Part shown: in pieces, positions 24,367 to 34,734 of the stretch
Numbering within the stretch: the first letter of the stretch is position 1
How the letters are laid out: each line of letters opens with the position of its first letter
From: Ulota crispa
Taxonomy: Eukaryota > Streptophyta > Bryopsida > Orthotrichales > Orthotrichaceae
NCBI GenBank assembly: GCA_963920765.1
Contig: OY987243.1
Coordinates: 1,178,001 to 1,242,000, forward strand
Length of the DNA stretch: 64,000 nt
Direction: 5' to 3'
Program-made: the position numbers and the translations under genes
Notes under the pieces: model-generated
The model's database searches: none
Told to the model about the DNA's origin: nothing
What the model saw: only the letters and a program-made list of their open reading frames with translations

Positions 24367-25801
24367 AGTTCATATGGTAACTAGACTTTGTTGTTTTCAT
24401 GTTGAACATTGGTACTCCAAAATTCTGAAGCGCGTTGTTACTTCTAAAAAAAGTTGCTAACTTTATGTCCTTAGTTTCCGTAGTAAAGACATAATCATAC
24501 ATTGCGTCCGCGCTTCTTTTCTTATTTAGTAAGGGATTTGAATCGAACTGCATCAATTTACATGTCTTCAGCTTCGGATTATTTTTTCCTGAAATTGGAG
24601 CCGAAGAAGTGGCAAAATAGCCAATGTAAGGCCGCGGCGTGGTCCATACTTGTTTATATTATTGTCGCTTATATAGCTTGTTATCGCACTTGACAATTTA
24701 AATAATAGCTTCGTTCAATGTCGCAGGGTCTGGCAATAAAAATAGTAAATCTTTCACTTTGTCACGTAAACTATAATAGAATTAGCTTATCAAAGTTGTT
24801 TGCCCAGCTGATGTTGCATGAGAGCTGGTAAAAATCTGAAGTGTAGATTGATGCTGAATATCTTCTTTGTCGTAAGCTTTGGATTTTTATTGTCGCTGAG
24901 AGTATTTTGTTATATCCACCAAATGCTTCTTCAAAAGCATCTACAAACACTTCAAAACTATTGAGTATCGGAGAGTTCTTCTAAAAAAGCGGTGCAAACC
25001 AAAAAAGTGCTTGTCTAGATAAGAAAGTTCTCATCAATCCAATGCAAGCTGCAACTGTCAAATATTGTTGAAGTAGAAGGAGCGTAATAAGTCGAACTTG
25101 ACAAAACCACAAAATTTAGAATGTACACTGTCAAATTTTTCTGGAAGGCTGACCTTAGGTTTTTTAGTTTCGTTAGAACTTAAAGTTTCCAATATAGAAC
25201 TTGGAAGATCGTAAGCTTGAATAATTGGTGCGTGTATTGCAAAATATTCTAGCTCCATAGATTGTTGCAGCTTTGCTTTAAAGCTAGAGAGTCTTGAGTT
25301 GAGTTCTTTGGTTTATTTAAATATCTATTGTTGCTCCAGATTTATGATTGTAATGCAGACATGATAGCATCAAACTTTGAATTGTTTGTAACAATTTCGT
25401 TTTCTTCCATTATGGTGATAATGTAGTGTTTCAGTAATACACATTGATAAAAACAATAAAATCACAAACGCTTGGAAAGATAAACAGAGTAAGTTGTAAC
25501 AGTAACTCTTCGAATCTAGTTTTGCCAAACTCTTTTATAACTTTTTTTCTAAGTTCCTATTTGGATCTGCTAATATTACAAATTTTAAGATTAAAATTGA
25601 ATTCATAGACATGAGGTTTATTCAAGTCCATAAACTTCAATGGTAGAGAAAATTTATAGTAAGAACATATAACACTATCAATTTAAAAGTAGATAATCTG
25701 CAACTTTTAAAACAATGTGCAGTTTTCAAATAGAGGGATAATCTACACTCTATTCAAAAATCAGAAAGTTTTGATGATGTTGCAGTCAGTCTCAACAAAT
25801 T
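24367..25801 (-). other. Probable gag region and leader of the gypsy relic
   Basis: Lies between the protease remnant and the 5' LTR. Short minus-strand ORF pieces exist (for example 25058-25258 and 24314-24556), but no Gag or zinc-knuckle motif is intact. Assigned by position only. Confidence 0.4.
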
Positions 25802-26217
25802 GTCAAAGATGAACTCAAAGACAAGAATACAGTAGAAGGCACGTAGAATCAAGACAAGAACTCAGAAGTGTACTTAAAAACAAAGCTAGAGAAGTATATT
25901 AGATGGTAGCACTACAAGGCAAGGCTATTGCTTAAAGGCCAAAAATCAAAGCAGTAAAATTAAGGAACATCTCAGTTTTTACTCTTTTATATACTTGAGA
26001 TCGAAACTTGTCCGTCAAGCTTAAAAGTTGCTTGAGAAGCTTCCTTTGGCTTGAACGGCACTTGAGTTGCTTCTACTAGATAGGAAGCTTTTTGAACCTT
26101 TTAGAACCTTCTATGAACTTTTAACATATTAGAACATTTTATGACCTTCTAGAACCTTATAGATGATTCTATAAACTTCTATGCTTGAAATATTAGTTAA
26201 TTGATTATGTTCGTAAC
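25802..26217 (-). repeat. 5' LTR of the gypsy relic
   Basis: About 416 bp copy of the LTR at 20070-20551, with fewer of the 20-bp internal units. Its right edge abuts Helitron copy 2. Confidence 0.88.
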
Positions 26218-26711
26218 ACATAGACACAGGCTTTGCTTAAGTTGGTTATGTATAGACAATGCAACATTCAACTTTATATAAATTTGAAATCTCACTAATC
26301 AATTGGTCTAGAATTTAAGCATATTGTATTTTACAAAAAATCAACATCTCACATCTATTATATAATTTAAGTTTGATGCACCACCATTTTGGCTCTTTTT
26401 TGAAATTGAATATAGTAATTGCCTTCATCACAATGTTACTATTTAATTCTTTGCTATGAGGCTAGGTACTAAATATTTTTTTGGTGTTTTAGCACATGGT
26501 TGTATGACATTTGGTGTTTTATATTTGAAGCATCTTTTATCATTTCAACTTTCACCAAAAAGATCAAATTTTTTTTGGAAAAATATATGGTTAGAGGGCA
26601 CTTAGTGCTTTTTATTTAAGGCGTTTTTCATAACTTGAACTTATACCAAAAAGTTCTAGAAGGTTTTGAAAAAGAATATGGAGTCAAAATCTTCTCATTC
26701 AATAGTATAGA

Positions 26712-27604
26712 TTATTCTTGATACATAACATTGATGTAACTTATCCAATTGCCTGTTGAATTTTTGACCCTTATTTGTTAATTTAAAGCCTATTTCTTGT
26801 TATCTTAAAGCTATTGAATTGCTCAAAAAAAATAATGCAACTAAAATGCATTGCCATGTAATATTGAGTAATTAAACATAAATTATTATGTACAAAACTG
26901 ATACAATAGGCACTTCTGATTTAAGAAGGAAAAAAAAAAAATTCTTTATTTCTAAAGGCTTAGCTGCTGGGAGTATATTCTAGACAATCAATTGGTGCAA
27001 GAGAATGCAGGATATTGATCAATTAAGTTAAAGAAATTTTCCGGACTATACCCCTTAATTAGTTGAAACTCTTAATAATTATAAGTACAAAGAACTTTGG
27101 ATAAAAGCTAAGAAAACAAATTGGAACTGTCATTTGCCAAAAAGATGTGGATAATGCCCAAAATTGACCACTATTTGACATTTTGTGGCTAGATTTTTGT
27201 GGGTTTATGGTGTCTTATACTATGGCAAGGTTTAACTCCAAAATGGCCTTGAGGACAAAATGTGTGCTTGACCAATTTTTGAAATTAAATAAACATGATC
27301 AAAGTACTATGTTTAGTAATTTATATTTTAAAATTTTCTTTTTGAAGTTTAGTTTTAGCTTCAACAATTTGATTTTGCAAATGACTGATTATGGTTCTTT
27401 AATTCAAGATTTTGTGCATGGGTGTCCAGTGCAGTCTTGACTTTATGTTGTGTTGAGGGCTCTTGGGAATGAGCCTCAAATACTGTATATTTTTGAAAAG
27501 AAAAAAAATTAGAAATTCATTTAGAAATTCATTTGGAAAATTGTAGAGTAGATTTTGAGAAGTCATAAACTGATTGGGATTATGCATGTTAGGCCTTTAT
27601 GAGT
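26712..27604. repeat. AT-rich DNA with a fragment related to the TTAA element at 57.2 kb
   Basis: About 27290-27545 resembles, in reverse complement, 57530-57660 of element copy C: shared words around GGGCTCTTGGGAATGAGCCT and TTTTGTGCATGGGTG. The element ends are not visible here. The rest shows no gene. Confidence 0.5.
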
Positions 27605-28248
27605 TCAAGGAAAAAAAAGTGAATTGATAGATGCACACTTAGGGTTTGATATCACTACAAGAAACCATGGTCAAATTTACAAAAAATTTGACAAAAATTG
27701 TGACCTAATCTAATTGTGACCTAATCTAATTGTGACCTAATCTAATTGTGACCCAATCTAATTGTGACCTAATCTACAGTATACTATAGAGTATATTGTA
27801 TATAAGGTCATAATTTTTGTCAACTTTTATGTAGATTCAACCATAGTTTCCTTGTAATGTATATGCATATTGCTCGAGGGTAAGTTTTAGATTTTTACCA
27901 TCAAAAACTTAAATTTGAAAATTTTGAATTCAGATTTGAGGCCTTGATTTAGTCTAGAGCCATGAAGGAGATTACAATTGAATAACACTCACTAAAAAAG
28001 CTTAGTTTTTTTAAACAAACAAAAGGAAAAATACTACTTTCTCCCCTAGCTAAGCTTTTTCATTAGGTGTTATTCAATTGTAATCTTCTTCATGGCTCTA
28101 GACTAAATCAAGGTCTCTAAGTTCAAATTTGAATTCAAAATTTTCAAATTCAAGTTTTTGATAGCAAAAATCTAAACTTTACCCCCAAGCAATGTGCATA
28201 TATCAAACCCTGGGTGTGCCCATATCAATTCACTTTTTTTTCTTTGAG
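27605..28248. repeat. 640-bp foldback with a nested CACTA MITE
   Basis: The left arm (27605 to about 28008, minus the MITE) pairs with the right arm (about 28047-28248). Paired landmarks are AAAAAAAGTGAATTGATA, AGGGTTTGATAT, GGCCTTGATTTAGTCTAGAG and GATTACAATTGAATAACA. The loop is about 40 bp. No ORF. The left arm is longer only because of the 207-bp insertion at 27653-27859. Confidence 0.88.
27653..27859. mobile_element. CACTA-type MITE, 207 bp, TSD TAT
   Basis: It begins CACTACAAGAAACCATGG and ends with the near complement CTATGGTT...CCTTGTAATG. CACTACAAGAAA is the classic plant CACTA terminus. A 3-bp TAT duplication flanks it (27650-27652 and 27860-27862). Inside are about five copies of the 16-bp unit ATTGTGACCTAATCTA. 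Non-coding. Confidence 0.93.
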
Positions 28249-28470
28249 GAACTTCTAAATAATGTATGGAGAGAGTCAAGAAGCAATTGAAAGTCAACCA
28301 AATGAACTATGAAATAATTGAGTGAAACCTAAATCAATTTGTGAAATACCAATTTAATTTCTTATTTTGTGGGGCATGGATTAAAAAGCTAGATGAAAAT
28401 GAGAAATGTGGGACTTTGCCAAAGAAGCTCAAAATCTCCCTGCATCCTGCTCCTACACATGGTGGGATGC
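28249..28470. other. Short unannotated spacer
   Basis: AT-rich; no feature recognised. Confidence 0.3.
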
Positions 28471-28716
28471 AAGGTTTGGGGAGAACTGGCGGTTAGTGTA
28501 GTTGCAGCCAGTTGAAATTGCAAAAAACCCAATTCAAACTTGAAACTAATGGATAAAAAACCGGTCCTTTTTTTCAAAAACTCTAAATATAGTATATTTA
28601 CAATAAAAAATTAGTAGTTTTACAAAAAATAATTGGTACATGTTAGTCAAAATCTGGTTGAAATTGGGGAAATGCTAGATTTTAGCAAGTGAAGCTAAAA
28701 TTTCTCCCCAAACCCT
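28471..28716. mobile_element. Mutator-like MITE, copy 1 (about 246 bp)
   Basis: Ends AGGTTTGGGGAGAAC and TTTCTCCCCAAACCCT are inverted repeats, and the whole body aligns with the copy at 49983-50227 (AATTGGTACATGTTAGT versus AATTGGTCCATGTTAGT). No target duplication is recognisable at this copy. Confidence 0.75.
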
Positions 28717-28748
28717 GACTAGGGTGGGGTTTGGAGTGGGGCCTATGG

Positions 28749-28866
28749 TGGATTTAGCAAAAATTGGGGTGGATGTAGCAAAAATTGGGGTGGATTTAGC
28801 AAAAATTGGGGTGGATGTAGCAAAAATTGGGGTGGATTTAGCAAAAATTGGGGTGGATTTAGCAAT
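28749..28866. repeat. 21-bp tandem repeat, about 5.5 copies
   Basis: Units GGATTTAGCAAAAATTGGGG plus T, alternating with GGATGTAGC variants. A multiple of three, so all frames stay open and a spurious heptapeptide-repeat ORF appears on both strands. Located just upstream of the carrier gene's probable transcription start. Confidence 0.95.
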
Positions 28867-28919
28867 TCCCTCTTTTATAGTTTCCCTCAAACTACCGGTA
28901 ACTTATGTGTTTGGGTGCA

Positions 28920-29727
28920 AACTGGATTAGGCCAACTTTTCAACGAGAGAATGAGAGATGCGAGAAATCTTCCAATAGCCACGAACGGTGGATCGCAGGG
29001 CCCCATCTTCATCCGACGACTACGGCGCCTCGCAGTCCGTCCACGACTCCAGGGCTTCGTCTTGCCCCTCTCGTCTGTCATCCATGCTGGTGTCGTCATG
29101 CCTTGCTTGAGGTAAGCTTAATAGGTCTTAGGCATTCGACGCGCCTCATCTCCGAATCCTCGGGAATGCTTTCTGCTGCTTCCCTGGAGTTGCGATTGTC
29201 CGTCGTCGTCAGGAATCTTTAAACTTAGGTTTTGATTGAGAGGGTTTGCGTCGAGTGAGCGTGATGGCTGTGTCCATGCTGCGCATGTCTCACAGCTCCA
29301 TTGGCGACAGTGACGACCACAATGGCGCCCGGTTTTCCTCTCGGACTGCTCTTCACACTTCTCCTGCTTTTTTTCACATGAACTCGGTACCAAATGAGTC
29401 CTCAAGATTTATGTTTTCGAATTGGCGTTGCGAGTATTTGCTTTCTTGTTCTCTTGAAGATAGCCTTGGATTAGGTTTCACAACAATTGGCCAGCATTAG
29501 CTTTTCCTAACTAATTATGCCTTCACTTTGACCCGAATCTTTTGTGTGTGTGGTATTTGATTACAATGCAGGTCAATTCAGATGGTCGAGCTGGTTATTT
29601 TACTGGTATTTTTCCTTCTGGTGCACGTTTGCGTTGTGGATACATCTCGATTCTGAAAGCTAGGTCAACCATGTTTTTGTGACATGCTGTACAGCCATTT
29701 ATACAATTGTAGTTTGCAGACAACAAC
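28920..29727 (+). promoter_or_regulatory. Probable leader of the SAM carrier gene with a 5' UTR intron
   Basis: A GC-rich block (about 28950-29111) ends GCTTGAG|GTAAGC, a good splice donor. TTTGCAG at 29712-29718 is a good acceptor 9 bases before the carrier start codon. If these are joined, ATGs at about 29084 and 29098 would head short upstream ORFs, the second overlapping the carrier start in another frame. Inferred from splice motifs only. Confidence 0.45.
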
Positions 29728-32700
29728 ATGAAGAGAGGCAGGAGAAGGAGAGGTCCTGAGAATGGTGCTGTGCAAAGGCCTTCTTTGCTTTTTGTGGCAA
29801 ACTCTGTTATTGAGACTCAAAAACCGCTAAATTTTCTAAGAATTTTGGTCGGTAAGTGATACGATATAATCTTATGCTTTCTCGAATAATAAGTACATGT
29901 TTGTTACAGTGATTTCTGATTTGTAGAATGGCTTATTCTTTTCCTATCAGCTTCACCTTCTGTGTCGTGTCTCACCTATTGTGTTCTCGCTACAGAAGGA
30001 GCTATAGCTGGAGCCACGGCAGGAGTTGTTGTTGAGACAGCTCTTTATCCAATCGACACCATCAAAACTCGTCTACAGGTTGATGATGAATTACCATGCT
30101 GAATTGCAGTAGAATGAAGATATTAACGATTAGTCGGTTACAGGGATTGTCAAAAAGGCTAGTTTTAATTACGGGATTTTTGTTTCTAGGATGCTACAAA
30201 CGTTTTACTCTGTAAATTGCATCTTATGAGAACTTGAAGTTTATCCTTCGAGAATCACGAAAGTGTTATACAGATTTGGGCAGGCGTCAGTTTGTGATAT
30301 TGTGTTGAGACGGAGCAGCTTTTGCAGGTCGCCTGCAGGGCGTTCTCATGGACGGTGTGATTTGAATGGGTGTCAGGCTGCAAGGTCCGGCGGGAAGATA
30401 ATGTTCAAAGGATTGTACTCAGGTCTTGCAGGCAACATTGCCGGTGTTTTACCGTCCGTAACTTCCCGTACTCTATCTCCTCCCTTTGGCGCTGTCTTCT
30501 TATTTATTTTTCTCGGTGCCCTTCTTAATGCATTTTTCCGTAGAACGAGGCTTTCCAAGGAGCATGTTAATAATAAAAATGCTGTTTGCCTTCTGCGGTC
30601 AACGATCATAAATTTTCCCTATTTTGCAGTTGAAAACTTTATTTGCATGGCAACTTTTCACAATCTACTGATTTAGGCGCCGTCTGGCTAATACTCTATA
30701 CCGTGAATTTGCTACAGGGCATCAGCAATCTTTGTGGGTGTCTATGAACCATTGAAAAGGAAACTGCTGGGTGTTTTTCCGGACCACCTTAGCTCTGTTG
30801 CACATCTGGTAAGGCCGGGTATAACGAGCTTTCACTTTCTGCAGGCAGTTGTTTGAGGGGAGTAGTTTTACCTGTGACTTCAGCTTTTATATGTTCATTC
30901 GAATTGAGAGATGGGAAGTGAATTCGCCCTTACTGAAACCAGTTATAATGCATAAGAAAAGAATGGGATAGTAGAGAATGTTCAGTTATTTTTAAATGGA
31001 ACTTCCGTGAGTTCATTCATCAGATGATGTGGTGGGAAACTATCTCTTGTTGGCTTGAGTGAAATTTCTGCTCAATTATTACACAGTTACAGTATTTATA
31101 ATCGTAGAGTTCCGTTTAGTTTTAAGCAGATTTGTATAAATGCAATATATGAAAGGAAATGGAGTATGAGATCAGTATTGGAGTGCATCGTTGAACTCCG
31201 TGATGTCCTTCTGGAGCCCTGATTCAATCTCTGATAGTTGTGGTGATTACTTGCAAACTAACATTTAATTTTAGGTGTTTCTGAGAAATTTCGAATTGGT
31301 GTTATATTGGGTTTTGCCAGAGTGCTGGGGCTGCGGGAGGTGCTGCTGCGTCACTGATACGTGTGCCGACTGAGGTTAGCGTCTCTTTTTTCACGTCGTT
31401 GTTAGTGCATATCATGTACCTGATTGTCTGCATTTTGCGTCCATTTGGTCCTAAGTCTTGCGTATGCGTTATATCGTTGTATTTCTGGCAGATACAGTTC
31501 AGCTTGTACAGCATGACGTCTCTGTTTGGCAGAATACTTCGATCCCAATCGATTCTTAAGAAGTTTTGTGATCCCGGTACAGGAACCGATTGTGTGCCTC
31601 AGTCCGTTTAATCGAATCTTGAGTGGTTGTGGCTTGTATGCTGTGATGTTCTCAGTGCGGGAGAAACACAGGAGAACCAGTCTTTTATTGATCATCCATT
31701 TTGAGAATTATCTGCACGTGGAATTCTATAGGTTGTGAAACAGAGAATGCAAACTGGTCAATTTCCATCTGCGCACTCAGCAGTGAGGCAAATCTTGGCT
31801 AAAGAGGGTGTTCGTGGTCTTTATGCGGTATATGATCTTTCTCTATACTTGATTTCTAAGGGATTAAGTACTCTTGTTTCGTCTGTGCATGGAGTTGTCT
31901 TCATATCTGCATCGTCTAATATTTGTTTCGTCAGGAACAATGCGTTGGTTTTTTAGCTCAAACGACGTGTACTTACGCAGGGTTTTGGGTCTTTCCTATT
32001 ACGAGATTTACCATTTGATGCAATTCAATTTTGCATTTACGAACAACTTAGGATAAGCTTGAAGAAAGCGGTAAGCATACTATATGCAGAGAGCTTTCTT
32101 AAACTGAAGCACATTTGAGCACTGTTAATGTACTGAGTTCTTTGTACAAGCTACTTCGGAAATTAGTTTCTGGGCAATGTGATTTTCATTGATTAGTTGC
32201 AATGTTGTCGCAAATTTTAATTGGTTCAGGTGAATAGAGATCTTCTAGATGTGGAGACCGCACTTGTGGGAGCAACCTCTGGTACAGACTTCCAATCGAA
32301 CCATCTTTCTATTCGTGTAACTGCTGCTTGTATACGATAGTTGGATCTAAGTTTGTTTGTGGATCATTATTTGGGATCGTTCATGCTGAAGCTCTCTCCC
32401 TCGTCAACAACCTTAATCCTTTGACGGCGAGGTTAATCACAATACACTGAAAGAGGATTAATATTTCTGACAACTTCGAAGACTACTCGTTTGGTTTCGC
32501 TTCAGCATTGAAGGGTAGACATATAAATCCAACAGCTGAGAACAAGTCATATGAGGTTTTACTTAAGCAGTAGATGAAGTAATGCTAAAACCAAGCTTTT
32601 GAATTCTTGTGATTGGATTTTAATGAATCAAATTTTTTGCAGGTGCCATAACGGGTGCAGTGACTACACCACTTGATGTTATAAAGACCCGACTTATGAC

Positions 32701-33344
32701 CCAGGCAAGTCTCTCAAACCATACATGCATGGAATGCTTCTGTTGAGGCATTGTAAAGTGACTGGATTGCCCCGCCCCCTTCCCAAATTTCATTAATTTA
32801 GTCACGGAGTTGGGATCTTAACCCTAACAATTTTTTGATGTAAAAATTTTAACGAGCAGGGCGCAAAAGGACACTACAACGGTATAGGCGACTGTGTTTC
32901 GAAGATCATAAAGGAAGAGGGTGCAGGCGCTCTCCTCAAGGTACAGATACAATTCTTGTATATTGACGACCAAGTCAACCTTGAACTTGTAAAGGAAATA
33001 GTGTACCATGCATTTGAGGTTTCGGTTGCAAGCTTGAAAGCACTCATGTTTCTTCCGAAGAAACGTTTGTCGTTCCTCTTTAAACCTGTGTGGCAGCGAA
33101 ATGCTGGGATTCAAACTGACTGGCTTTCAATACCTGGTCAAGCCATGTTCAATTTCTCTGTAGTTTGTTTTTGCCTCCATTAGCTTGCTGAACGTTTGAA
33201 TGTATTATTTTGCAGGGCATTGGACCAAGGGTAATGTGGATTGGAATTGGGGGCTCTATATTCTTTGCCGTGCTAGAGAGAACCAAGCAGCTCCTTGCTT
33301 CACGCACACTCCCAGATGAATTTAAGGATGCAAGGCTCGCTTAA
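29728..33344 (+). CDS. SAMC: S-adenosylmethionine carrier, mitochondrial carrier family, 11 exons
   Basis: Exons 29728-29851, 29996-30078, 30377-30453, 30718-30808, 31321-31374, 31732-31827, 31981-32070, 32230-32281, 32643-32704, 32860-32940, 33216-33344; 312 aa, frame kept throughout. The three carrier repeats carry PIDTIK (60-65), PTEVVK (141-146, split by an intron between PTE and VVK) and PLDVIK (232-237). SAMC-typical stretches include AGVVVETALYPIDTIKTRLQ, GLYSGLAGNIAGVLP, VVKQRMQTGQF, GSFLLRDLPFDAIQF and GIGPRVMWIGIGGSIFF. The family exchanges cytosolic SAM for SAH across plastid or mitochondrial inner membranes. The short N-terminus is basic (KRGRRRR), fitting organelle targeting, but a longer upstream start cannot be excluded. 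The intron after exon 9 uses a GC donor (CAG|GCAAGT); the exon 3 donor (CC|GTCCGT) is weak and was set by frame. Confidence 0.95.
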
Positions 33345-34495
33345 GGTGTAGCACTTTGGAGAAAACCTTATTGTTCACTGCTATTAATACTCAAAAAAAA
33401 TTCCGCTGCCGTGCTCTTGTGTCTTCAAATTCTCTGACGTTGAGTTTTCTGCCCCACTTTGTCTGCTAGCCCAACCGCAGTTGGTTTGTGCGAGTCCTGA
33501 GACGTTCTGGAGGCACGGAGTGGTACAAACTTCTTGTGAAATTAAGAGCTTCTTTGAATTTTAGGTGCAAATTCCTGGCCTCTTCGTAATCACTGTGGTT
33601 CGCAGTTTCAGGGATCAGCACAGAAATAACAGGTATCAAGTCTGGGAAGAAAATTCAAGTATTTGTACATGGTGAATCGTGGAGAAGGCAGTTGCCACAG
33701 CCGAGTTAATTTTACAGCATATTGCAGGTATATACTGTAAATTGCAAGTCCAATCAGTGTGTATAAGTGAAGCCGTAATGTAAGTACATATGATTTGAGG
33801 TTTTTCTGGCATAATTTCTTCCAACAGATATCCTCTGCAGAGATGTCCGTGCAGTAGGCAAGCTCAGTTGGGATAAATCAAGAAATGCAGATATTCAATT
33901 ATCATGTTATTTTTTGAAATAATAGTAAATTTTCCTAATCCTAAAAGAAACAAGCAAACTGCTAAAAACAAGCTGTTACCAGAATATGGCTGCAGCGGTG
34001 CTCAAGGTCAGTGATGTTCCCAGATGCAAGTCAGCAAACTGCTGGTATCGAAAATATTTCATAAGGGGTTCCCTCGCCCCTCTGAATCCTTCAATAGTTG
34101 AAACACAATCTAGATTGCAGGCCACACGCTAAATATAATGCTAAGTCTCTGTCACAATGGAGATATGTCATTCTAACCTTTCATCATACTATGCGCACTT
34201 TTGTCAACCAAAAGTACAGATTCAAAATGTACAAATATGGACGTTCTTGCCAGCTTGACATGATGTTCAATCACCTTTTCTTGAGCCTCTTCATTGTGTC
34301 TAATTCATACTTCTGCTACAATCTAGATCCTGCGCTTTACGGCCAAATAATGCCACAAGCACCTCCAGCATGAGGTAGTCGCCAAAATCGACAACGAATA
34401 AAGACTACTATTGATCACTATTTAACAACAACGTGAATCAAGAGCCTATTCCTTCAAAATCACACACCAAGGCATTGAACCTTATACAAAAACCA
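33345..34495. other. 3' UTR of the carrier gene and convergent intergenic spacer
   Basis: The first few hundred bases after the carrier stop are presumably its 3' UTR. The remainder separates two convergent genes. No additional coding sequence recognised. Confidence 0.5.
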
Positions 34496-34562
34496 TACTC
34501 TCGGTAAAGTAAGCCTCGGTTTTGGAGGAGAATTTGGGCTTTTTCTATGCGTCTCCTCGGAT
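34496..34562 (-). pseudogene. Decayed duplicate of the WEB-family C-terminal tail
   Basis: The minus strand reads GGAGACGCATAGAAAAAGCC and onward to CGAGGCTTACTTTACCGAG. This parallels GGAGAAGCCGAGAAAGCTCA...GGGGCTTACTTCAACAAG at the end of the coiled-coil gene's last exon, about 240 bp away. Similarity covers about 60 nt (roughly 20 codons). It lies in the probable 3' UTR of the same gene. Confidence 0.65.
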
Positions 34563-34734
34563 GACATTCTCGTGGTCAAGGGAGTTAGTTGCCGAGACGG
34601 AAACCCATCGGGAAAGCATGAAAGAAGAAGAAGAAGAAACTCCAGTCTCATTTTGAGACCAGCATGAATTAAGAATGGGTGTGCAAGGGATCCACACCAA
34701 ATTAGAAAGAAAAAAAGGCGTGGGAAGGGGGGGC

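Larger units (their letters stand above)
20070..26217 (-). mobile_element. Degenerate Ty3/gypsy LTR retrotransposon (6.1 kb)
   Basis: Two related LTRs in direct orientation bracket minus-strand protease, reverse transcriptase, RNase H and integrase remnants in the gypsy order, integrase last. ACAT is shared by both outer flanks (20066-20069 and 26218-26221), suggesting a 4-5-bp target duplication. LTR ends are not canonical TG..CA when that duplication is used, so borders are uncertain by a few bases. No primer-binding site matching a common plant tRNA was seen next to the 5' LTR. The LTRs differ at many positions, implying an old insertion. Confidence 0.9.
20061..26711 (-). mobile_element. 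Helitron copy 2, split by an LTR retrotransposon
   Basis: The minus-strand 5' part is 26222-26711, beginning TCTATACTATTGAATGAG after an A. It aligns with Helitron copy 1 at both its outer part and the region before the 3' hairpin (AATGCAACATTCAA, ATCAATTGGTCTAGA). The expected CTAG terminus is missing there because the LTR element interrupts it. It reappears on the far side of that element at 20061-20069 as CTAGTACAT. Joining CTAGTACAT to AGACACAGGCTTTGC gives the same 24-nt length as copy 1's end with four substitutions. Confidence 0.85.

Noticed and set aside
28749-28866. CRISPR-like regular repeats
   Set aside because: Head-to-tail without spacers, in a plant nuclear sequence; a simple tandem array.
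28675-28930. Open frames with a heptapeptide repeat (VDLAKIG / TSTPIFAKS)
   Set aside because: The 21-bp tandem repeat keeps every frame open; there is no start context, splice support or conservation.
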